From assembly GCF_001931485.1 (NCBI RefSeq), contig NZ_MSDV01000045.1:1-64000 (forward strand): 64,000 nucleotides of DNA. Direction: 5' to 3'. Below the pieces are notes generated by a model that made no database searches, was not told the DNA's origin, and saw only the letters and a list, made by a program, of their open reading frames with translations. Shown here piece after piece: positions 57,969 through 64,000 of the stretch. Position 1 is the first letter of the stretch, and the number at the start of each line of letters is the position of its first letter. This DNA is from Burkholderia sp. SRS-W-2-2016. Its GTDB lineage: Bacteria; Pseudomonadota; Gammaproteobacteria; Burkholderiales; Burkholderiaceae. The translations under genes and the position numbers were made by a program.

Positions 57969-59165
57969 TCAGGCATAGCGACGCAGTCGCATCGCGAAGT
58001 CTTGCAGTGCCTTGATGCCGCTTTGCTCGGCGCGATGGCACCAGTCCTGCAACTGCGCGAGCAACTGTTCGCGCGACGCATTCGAACGCTCCCACATCGA
58101 CGCGAGTTCGTTGCGCATGTCGATGTAAGTCTTCAGCTTCTGGCTGCTCGCGAAGATCTGCGGCAACTGGCGCTTCTGCGGCTCGTTCAGGCCAGCCTCT
58201 TCCTTGTGGAGCCAGCTGCGCGCGCCACGCATCACCTGATACTTCTCGCGTGCGCCGACTTCCTTCAGATGCGCGAGCTCCTGACGGTAAGCACGCTTGA
58301 TCGCCTTCGCGTAACGCGCCATCACTTCGTAGCGGTTCGCGAGCACGGCCTGCAGCGTGTCCTGATCGAGCACGAGCTTGCCGGTGGTCAGACGCGGCGT
58401 GGGCGCAACCTTCTTCACCTTGGCCAGACGGAACGCCTGCATGATGCGGATATACATCCAGCCGATGTCGAACTCGTACCACTTGTTCGACAGCTTCGCC
58501 GACGTCGCGTACGTGTGGTGATTGTTATGCAGCTCTTCGCCGCCGATGATGATGCCCCACGGGAAGATGTTGGTGCTCGCATCCGACGAGTTGAAGTTGC
58601 GATAGCCCCAGAAGTGCGCGAGGCCGTTGACCACGCCAGCTGCCCAGAACGGGATCCAGACCATCTGCACCGCCCAGATCGTCAGACCGACGACGCCGAA
58701 CAGCGCGACGTTGATCACCATCATCAGGCTCACGCCGAGGATCGGGTACTTCGTGTACACGTTGCGCTCGATCCAGTCGTTCGGCGTGCCGTGACTGAAC
58801 TTGCGCATCGTTTCTTCGTTTTTCGCTTCGGTGCGATAGAGCTCCGCGCCTTCGAGCAGCACCTTCCAGATGCCGCGCGTTTGCGGGCTGTGCGGATCCT
58901 CTTCGGTTTCGCACTTCGCGTGATGCTTACGGTGAATCGCGGCCCACTGGCCGGTCAGCATGCCGGTGGTCATCCACAGCCAGAAGCGGAAAAAATGACT
59001 GGCGATCGGGTGCAGCTCCAGCGAGCGATGCGCCTGGCAGCGATGCAGATAGACGGTCACGCCAATAATCGTGATGTGCGTGACGATCAGCGTGTACACG
59101 ACGAGTTGCAACCACGAAAAACGCAACAGGCCGTGGGCAAGGAAATCGAGCAAAGAATTCAACAA
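57969..59165 (-). CDS. Delta-9-type acyl fatty acid desaturase
   Basis: A 398-residue membrane di-iron desaturase. Three histidine boxes: HRCQAHRS (about 42), HRKHHAK (about 79) and HNNHHTYA (about 214), in the spacing of stearoyl-CoA/acyl-lipid delta-9 enzymes. Hydrophobic pairs surround the first two boxes. The last 130 residues are a charged helical extension beyond the catalytic core, seen in proteobacterial members. Introduces a double bond into membrane acyl chains; electron donor unknown. Confidence 0.9.
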   Translation of the reverse strand: MLNSLLDFLAHGLLRFSWLQLVVYTLIVTHITIIGVTVYLHRCQAHRSLELHPIASHFFRFWLWMTTGMLTGQWAAIHRKHHAKCETEEDPHSPQTRGIWKVLLEGAELYRTEAKNEETMRKFSHGTPNDWIERNVYTKYPILGVSLMMVINVALFGVVGLTIWAVQMVWIPFWAAGVVNGLAHFWGYRNFNSSDASTNIFPWGIIIGGEELHNNHHTYATSAKLSNKWYEFDIGWMYIRIMQAFRLAKVKKVAPTPRLTTGKLVLDQDTLQAVLANRYEVMARYAKAIKRAYRQELAHLKEVGAREKYQVMRGARSWLHKEEAGLNEPQKRQLPQIFASSQKLKTYIDMRNELASMWERSNASREQLLAQLQDWCHRAEQSGIKALQDFAMRLRRYA

Positions 59166-59366
59166 GGTAAGTTACCTGCAGAACGAGAAATTCGGAGCAC
59201 ACGCGGCGCGTGTGTCAAGAAAGTGAAAGCATAACGCGGGATTGGACGACATTCTACTGGAAGCGTTCCAAGTGTTTGTAACAAATAGGGATTTTTTTGT
59301 GTGCTATCAACACGATAGCGCTCGCCGCGGCACCGGGACGCAGTGCGCGGCGACGGGAAACGGCCG

Positions 59367-60797
59367 TTAGCGGACGTCGTTGGCGGCGCCGTCCACAGGC
59401 GCGGAAGCGGCGTCGGACGCCGATTTCAAGCCGCCGGCGACGGCCGGATCGGTCATTGTTGCCGGCTGCGGCATCACGCCGCCCACCGGCCCGACGATCC
59501 GCACCTCGCGCTGGGCGAGCGGAATCGAGATGTTGTGCTCGGAGAACAGACGCCAGATGTTGCGGTTGACGGTCGAACGCACGCCCGACGTGCCGGTCGC
59601 CGCATCCTCGATCCAGAAACCCAGCTCCAGATTGATGCCGTCCGGGCCGAAGCCGGCCAGATACGGCGTCGGCGCCGGTTCGCGCAGCACGCGCGGCACG
59701 TCGGCGGCGGCCTCGGCGAGCAGCGCCATCGCCTGTTCGACGTCGGACGTGTAGGCGACCTGCACGGTCGCCTTCGCGTAGCCGCGGGTCAGAAACGACG
59801 ACTGGTTCTGCACGACGTCGGTGATCAGCTTTTCGTTCGGGATCAGCGTCTCGATCCCGTCGAGCCCGCGCACCACCGTGTAGCGCGTGCGAATCTGCGT
59901 GACCCGCCCCGCCAGCCCGCTCACGTTGATCGTGTCGCCGATCCGCAGCGAGCGGTCGAGCAGGATGATGAAGCCCGACACGTAGTTGCTGGCGATCTTC
60001 TGCATGCCGAAGCCGAGGCCCACGCCGAGCGCGCCGCCGAACACGCCGAGCACCGTGATGTCGATGCCGACGATCGACAGGCTGATCAGGATCGCCGCCA
60101 GCACGAAGGCCGCCCGGCCGACGCGCGCGACCACCACCTTCAGGTTCGCGTCGAGCGTCTTCGAGCGCATCAGGCGGTCTTCGAAGGTCGAGCCGAGCCA
60201 CATCGCGACGATCATCGTGATACCGACCCACAGCAGGCCGGTAACCAGCGACAGCAGCGTCATATGCGCATTGGCGACGCGAAAACGCACGCTGCCCATC
60301 CACTCGATCACGTCCTCCTGGATGCCCAGCAGCGTCAGCACCATGCCGATCCACACGACCACCGACACGGTCTTCTCGACGAGGAACAGCCACGGATGCA
60401 CGCCGCCGTCGCGGTTGAACACCCGCCGCGCGAAGAAAAACACGATATAGATCAAGCCGATACCGACCAGCGGCACCAACGCCAGATTGAGCAGCGCGGT
60501 GTGCATGAACTGCCCGGCGATCGCGCGCGCGATCCACACCAGCGCCGCGCCGATCAGCGGAAAGGCCGCGCGGTTCAGGCTTTCCATCCCGAAGCGCAGG
60601 CCCTGATATCGCTGCAACTGAAGCGGCAACGGAAGCGACGACTGGGGCTGCGGTTTGGCCAGCCGCCGGCGCAACAGCCGCGCGAGCAGCCACGCGACGG
60701 CGAGCGTCACCAGCAGGATGCCGACCTGCCACAACATCACGGGCTGACCGAAGTCGCGCCAGATGTCGTCGAACATATGAGGAAAGTTGGTGTTCAT
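59367..60797 (-). CDS. MscS-family mechanosensitive channel
   Basis: A 476-residue membrane protein with about six helices and an MscS core. GVFGGALGVGLGFGMQKIASNYVSGFIILLDRS (split here) contains the glycine/alanine-rich pore helix TM3, followed by the beta domain with RIGDTINVSGLAGRVTQI and the D-G-I-E-T-L-I-P-N-E-K motif. The C-terminal tail is Ala/Ser-rich. Probably relieves osmotic downshock or carries out a related gated flux. Downstream of rsmB with 72 bases between. Confidence 0.88.
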   Translation of the reverse strand: MNTNFPHMFDDIWRDFGQPVMLWQVGILLVTLAVAWLLARLLRRRLAKPQPQSSLPLPLQLQRYQGLRFGMESLNRAAFPLIGAALVWIARAIAGQFMHTALLNLALVPLVGIGLIYIVFFFARRVFNRDGGVHPWLFLVEKTVSVVVWIGMVLTLLGIQEDVIEWMGSVRFRVANAHMTLLSLVTGLLWVGITMIVAMWLGSTFEDRLMRSKTLDANLKVVVARVGRAAFVLAAILISLSIVGIDITVLGVFGGALGVGLGFGMQKIASNYVSGFIILLDRSLRIGDTINVSGLAGRVTQIRTRYTVVRGLDGIETLIPNEKLITDVVQNQSSFLTRGYAKATVQVAYTSDVEQAMALLAEAAADVPRVLREPAPTPYLAGFGPDGINLELGFWIEDAATGTSGVRSTVNRNIWRLFSEHNISIPLAQREVRIVGPVGGVMPQPATMTDPAVAGGLKSASDAASAPVDGAANDVR

Positions 60798-60869
60798 GAG
60801 GTCGCCGGAAGCGGCCGGCGCGCGTGGGCGGTCATGAAGCCGCGCGCGCCGGATGTGAGCCGGTTGGGC

Positions 60870-62129
60870 TTAGCTCTGGCGCTCGAGCACGGCCGCGAAG
60901 AAGCCGTCGGTCGCATGGCGATGCGGCCACAGCGACAGGTAGTCGCCCATTTCGAGTTCGATGCGCTGCTCGGCGAGCACGTCGCGCACCGGCACCAGCG
61001 CGAACTCGGGGTGGTCGGCGAGGAACTGCTGCACGACCGCCTCGTTTTCCGCTTCGAGGATCGAGCAGGTCGCGTAGACGAGGCGCCCGCCCTTCTTCAC
61101 CAGACGCGCGGCGCTGGCCAGAATCGACGCCTGCTTCGGCGCCAGTTCGGCGACCGACTCCGGCGACTGGCGCCACTTCAGGTCCGGATTGCGACGCAGC
61201 GTGCCGAGCCCGCTGCAAGGCGCATCGACCAGCACGCGGTCGATCTTGCCGGCCAGACGCTTGATCTTCGCGTCGTGCTCGCTGTCGATCAGCACCGGAT
61301 TCACGTTCGACAAACCGCTGCGCGCCAGACGCGGCTTCAGCTTGGCGAGGCGTCGCTCGGAGATGTCGAACGCGTACAGACGGCCGGTCGAGCGCATCGC
61401 CGCGCCGAGCGCCAGCGTCTTGCCGCCCGCGCCCGCGCAGAAGTCGACGATCATCTCGCCGCGTCGCGGTGCGACCAGCGAGCACAGCAGCTGGCTGCCT
61501 TCATCCTGCACTTCGAGCCAGCCCTGCTGGAACGCGTCGAGTTTGGTGAGCGGCGGCTTGCCGACCACCCGCACGCCGAACGGCGCGAACGGCGTCGCGC
61601 CGGCCTCGATGCCGGCCTTCTGCAATGCGCCGAGCACGTCGTCGCGGGTCGCCTTGATCGGGTTCGCGCGCAGATCGAGCGGCGCCGGATAGTTCAACGC
61701 GGCGGCCAGCTGCGCGAGTTCGGCCGGCTCGATGCGGGTGCTGAGCGCGTCGCTGATCCAGCCCGGGAGGTTCAGGCGAATCCGCAGCGGCAGGCTTTCC
61801 GGGTCGATCTTCGCGACGTGTTCGAGCCAGGTCGCCTCGGCCTCGCTGACAAACGGCTTCAGCGCGTTGCGCCCGACCGTCTGCATCAAGCCCAGCAACG
61901 CCATCCGGCGCGCCGGGTTGCCCGAGCCGCTTTCGGCCAGATGCGCGAACTCCATGCGCCGGCGCAGCACCGCGAACACCGCCTCCGCGATCACGCCGCG
62001 CTCGCTGTGGCCGAGCTTCGGATGCGCGCGGAAGAACCGGCTGGTGGTGGCGTCAGCCGGGCCGTTGAGCCGCAGCACTTCGGCCAGCAGCGTTTCAGTT
62101 TGTCCAATCAAAAAACCATGCAATCTCAT
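60870..62129 (-). CDS. rsmB: 16S rRNA (cytosine-C5) methyltransferase, RsmB type
   Basis: A 419-residue SAM-dependent m5C methyltransferase. N-terminal helical NusB-like domain (residues about 1-150), then the catalytic domain with VDFCAGAGGKTLALGAAM (motif I), VDAPCSGLGTLRRNPD (motif IV Cys, about 302) and RLVYATCSILEAENEAVV (motif VI catalytic Cys). The start overlaps the end of purN by four bases. It could be named RsmB/F; motif order supports this family. Confidence 0.9.
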   Translation of the reverse strand: MRLHGFLIGQTETLLAEVLRLNGPADATTSRFFRAHPKLGHSERGVIAEAVFAVLRRRMEFAHLAESGSGNPARRMALLGLMQTVGRNALKPFVSEAEATWLEHVAKIDPESLPLRIRLNLPGWISDALSTRIEPAELAQLAAALNYPAPLDLRANPIKATRDDVLGALQKAGIEAGATPFAPFGVRVVGKPPLTKLDAFQQGWLEVQDEGSQLLCSLVAPRRGEMIVDFCAGAGGKTLALGAAMRSTGRLYAFDISERRLAKLKPRLARSGLSNVNPVLIDSEHDAKIKRLAGKIDRVLVDAPCSGLGTLRRNPDLKWRQSPESVAELAPKQASILASAARLVKKGGRLVYATCSILEAENEAVVQQFLADHPEFALVPVRDVLAEQRIELEMGDYLSLWPHRHATDGFFAAVLERQS

Positions 62130-62779
62130 GCGCCCTCTCCGGCGGTGTGACCGGCAAAGAGCCATTGCGGCTCCGACGGCGTTAGCGTGACGCGCAGGCC
62201 GTCCAGAGCGAGACGCCCTTCGACGAACCAGCGCACCGCGCGTGGATAAATAATGTGTTCGGTTGCCAGCACGCGTTCGGCGAGCGTGGCGGGGGTGTCG
62301 CCGGCGACGACGGGCACCGCCGACTGCGCGACGATCGGCCCGTGATCGAGCTGCGACGTAACAAAATGCACCGACGCGCCGTGCAGCCGCACGCCGGCGT
62401 CGAGCGCCTGCTGGTGAGTCTTGAGGCCCGGAAAGCTCGGCAGCAGCGACGGATGCACGTTCAGCATGCGGCCGGCGTAATGGTCGACGAAGCGCGCGGT
62501 CAGCACCCGCATGAAGCCGGCGAGCACCACGAGGTCCGGTGCGAACGCGTCGATCCGCTCGGCCAGCACCGCGTCGAAGCTATCGCGATCCGGAAACTCG
62601 CGATGGTCGACCACGGCGGTCGCGATGCCGTGCGATGCCGCGAAAGCGAGCCCCGCGGCATCGGGACGGTTGGCAATCACGGCGGCGATTTGCGCCGGCC
62701 AGCCCTCGCTCGCGCAGGCGCGCACGATGGCTTCCATGTTGCTGCCCCGTCCGGAAATCAGGATGACGAGTTTTTTCAT
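62126..62779 (-). CDS. purN: Phosphoribosylglycinamide formyltransferase
   Basis: Uses 10-formyl-THF to make FGAR in purine synthesis. A 217-residue protein: LVILISGRGSNMEAIV at the N-terminus (substrate phosphate loop), VLAGFMRVLTARFVDHYAGRMLNVHPSLLPSFPG (split here) with the catalytic Asn-x-His, and HFVTSQLDHGPIVAQ with the catalytic Asp. Divergent from ribF. Confidence 0.96.
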   Translation of the reverse strand: MKKLVILISGRGSNMEAIVRACASEGWPAQIAAVIANRPDAAGLAFAASHGIATAVVDHREFPDRDSFDAVLAERIDAFAPDLVVLAGFMRVLTARFVDHYAGRMLNVHPSLLPSFPGLKTHQQALDAGVRLHGASVHFVTSQLDHGPIVAQSAVPVVAGDTPATLAERVLATEHIIYPRAVRWFVEGRLALDGLRVTLTPSEPQWLFAGHTAGEGA

Positions 62780-62917
62780 GCGCGGATTTTATCATTCGGC
62801 CGTCGCGATCCAGCGACCACGCAGCCCTGCGTTGCGCCAAGCGTTTATAATCGATTGTTTTGCGGCACTCCGGCCGCTACTGCAACCCAACCGCCGCAAC
62901 CGCTGCAACCCGCTATC

Positions 62918-63913
62918 GTGAGAGTCTTCCGCGGTCTTCCCAATGCCGAGAGCCGCGCGCCCTGCGCGCTGACCATCGGCAACTTCGACGGTGTCCACCG
63001 CGGCCACCAGGCGCTGCTCGCCCACGTGCGCGCGGCCGCCGATGCGCGCGGCCTGCCGGTCTGCGTGATGACCTTCGAGCCGCACCCGCGCGAGTTCTTC
63101 AACCCGGCCAGCGCGCCGCCGCGCATCGCGATGCTGCGCGACAAGCTCGAGGCGCTGCGCACCAACGGGGTCGACCGGGTCGTCGTCGAGCACTTCAATC
63201 ACACCTTCGCGAGCCAGTCGCCGGATTCGTTCGTCGAGCGGATCATCGTCAACGGGCTGCATGCGCGCTGGGTCATGATCGGCGACGACTTCCGCTACGG
63301 CGCGAAGCGCGCCGGCGATTTCGCGTCGCTGCAGAAGGCCGGCGAGCAGTACGGCTTCGAAGTCGAGCAGATGGCCACGGTCGCCGACCCGTCGGGCGCG
63401 CGCATTTCCAGCTCGGGCGTGCGCGCGGCGCTGATCGCCGGCGACCTCGACGCGGCGCGCAGCGCGCTCGGCCGCGACTACCTGATCAGCGGCCACGTCA
63501 CGCACGGCATGAAGCTCGGCCGCGACCTCGGCTTCCCCACGCTGAATCTGCCGATCGCGCACAAGCGCCCGGCGCTCGCCGGCATCTTCGTCGTGCAGGT
63601 GCACGGCATCGCCGATCACCCGCTGCCGGGCGTCGCGAGCCTCGGCCTGCGCCCCACCGTCGACGATTCCGGTCGCGTGCTGCTCGAAGTGCATCTGCTC
63701 GACTGGCACGGCGACGCGTATGGCAAACTCGTGCGCGTCGAATTTCTGAAGAAGCTGCGCGACGAGGAAAAGTTCGCCGACCTCGAAACGCTGACCGCCG
63801 CGATCGCCCGCGACGTCGCCAATGCCCGTGCATGGTTCGCGGCCGTCGGCGCCGGCACGCCGGGCAGCCGCTCCACCGGTTTCGCCACCTCGGCCACCGA
63901 CCGAATTAGATAG
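62918..63913 (+). CDS. ribF: Bifunctional riboflavin kinase / FAD synthetase
   Basis: Phosphorylates riboflavin to FMN and adenylates it to FAD. The 331-residue protein has an N-terminal nucleotidyltransferase domain (LTIGNFDGVHRGHQALLAHV, with the HxGH-type G-V-H-R-G-H motif; MTFEPHPREFF; VMIGDDFRYG; ISSSGVR) and a C-terminal kinase domain (YLISGHVTHGMKLGRDLGFPT, with the P-T-L-N segment). The start is GTG at VRVFRGLP; a TATAAT hexamer lies at 62846-62851. The longer frame to 62255 is not real. An isoleucyl-tRNA synthetase gene usually follows but lies outside the window. Confidence 0.94.
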   Translation: MRVFRGLPNAESRAPCALTIGNFDGVHRGHQALLAHVRAAADARGLPVCVMTFEPHPREFFNPASAPPRIAMLRDKLEALRTNGVDRVVVEHFNHTFASQSPDSFVERIIVNGLHARWVMIGDDFRYGAKRAGDFASLQKAGEQYGFEVEQMATVADPSGARISSSGVRAALIAGDLDAARSALGRDYLISGHVTHGMKLGRDLGFPTLNLPIAHKRPALAGIFVVQVHGIADHPLPGVASLGLRPTVDDSGRVLLEVHLLDWHGDAYGKLVRVEFLKKLRDEEKFADLETLTAAIARDVANARAWFAAVGAGTPGSRSTGFATSATDRIR

Positions 63914-64000
63914 CCGCCGCGATTCGGGCCGGCGCACAGCGCTCGCACGAATCGCCGCCACGCGCATCGAAGGGCGTCCGGGCTTCACGCGAGCCGCCCG

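Noticed and set aside
59343..62150. 935-codon frame on the + strand
   Set aside because: It lies antisense to mscS and rsmB, both well supported; the putative product is repetitive Arg/His/Gln-rich sequence.
1..64000. CRISPR array, rRNA operon, insertion sequence or intact prophage
   Set aside because: No regularly spaced repeats, rRNA segments, transposase genes or phage structural genes were seen; the only mobile element found is the small island at tRNA-Leu.
63914..64000. Start of a further gene or regulatory element at the right edge
   Set aside because: Only a weak hairpin-like GCGATTCG/CGAATCGC pair is visible and no start codon with a ribosome site lies in the last 87 bases.

Overview
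The window is a GC-rich proteobacterial chromosome segment. Gene content and gene order point to Burkholderia sensu lato, most likely Paraburkholderia: ribB-ribH-nusB, fkpB-ispH, radC-rpmB-rpmG, nadB next to nadA-nadC, purN-rsmB, a catechol catB-catC pair, and liv-type ABC genes. This taxonomic reading comes from protein character and synteny, not from a database search. Most of the window is ordinary core chromosome with dense coding on both strands.

Layout. 1-1380: end of a catechol (cat) cluster with a LysR-type promoter architecture but no regulator gene in view. 1757-5300: riboflavin genes, nusB and an aminotransferase. 5400-7000: a lytic transglycosylase preceded by an unusually long structured leader with its own promoter and an internal terminator. 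7248-14763: ubiD, an exporter, small proteins, an oxidoreductase, an EthD protein, YggT and a chemoreceptor. 14969-16003: an AT-rich orphan gene just before tRNA-Gly(CCC). 16395-20864: trmB, uppP, a lipoprotein, a YkgJ protein and hemN.

20961-25149: tRNA-Leu(CAA) and a 4.1-kb genomic island inserted at its 3' end. The island has a degenerate copy of the tRNA end at its far side, integrase arm-type repeats at both ends, and what looks like only the first codons of an integrase. It carries an AlpA/KilA-N/HTH operon and two overlapping genes that share a duplicated C-terminal domain. A LexA-box match lies upstream of that pair and a double palindrome lies between the two operons. This is the strongest accessory region and the best candidate for an undescribed system.

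25354-37801: aromatic amino-acid permease, an exported hydrolase, then a tightly overlapped eight-gene peptide/glutathione operon (RpiR regulator, isoaspartyl peptidase, GsiABCD-type importer, P1 aminopeptidase, M55 D-aminopeptidase) with candidate operator palindromes. 38004-44892: MFS exporter, rsuA, small membrane protein, an SDR protein with an odd insertion, an iron-sulfur flavin reductase, argD and an acetyltransferase. argD is preceded by a 16-codon leader ORF with four consecutive arginine codons and mutually exclusive terminator/antiterminator pairings, a candidate arginine attenuator.

44988-50119: branched-chain amino-acid ABC transporter (livF, G, M, H, J), with the binding-protein gene separated by its own terminator. 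50662-63913: isoprenoid, ribosomal-protein, NAD biosynthesis, lipid desaturation, mechanosensitive channel, rRNA methylation, purine and FAD synthesis genes.

Long open frames running antisense to real genes are common here because of the high GC content and were left out. Starts were chosen by Shine-Dalgarno position, family length and overlap with the upstream gene; several differ from the longest possible frame.
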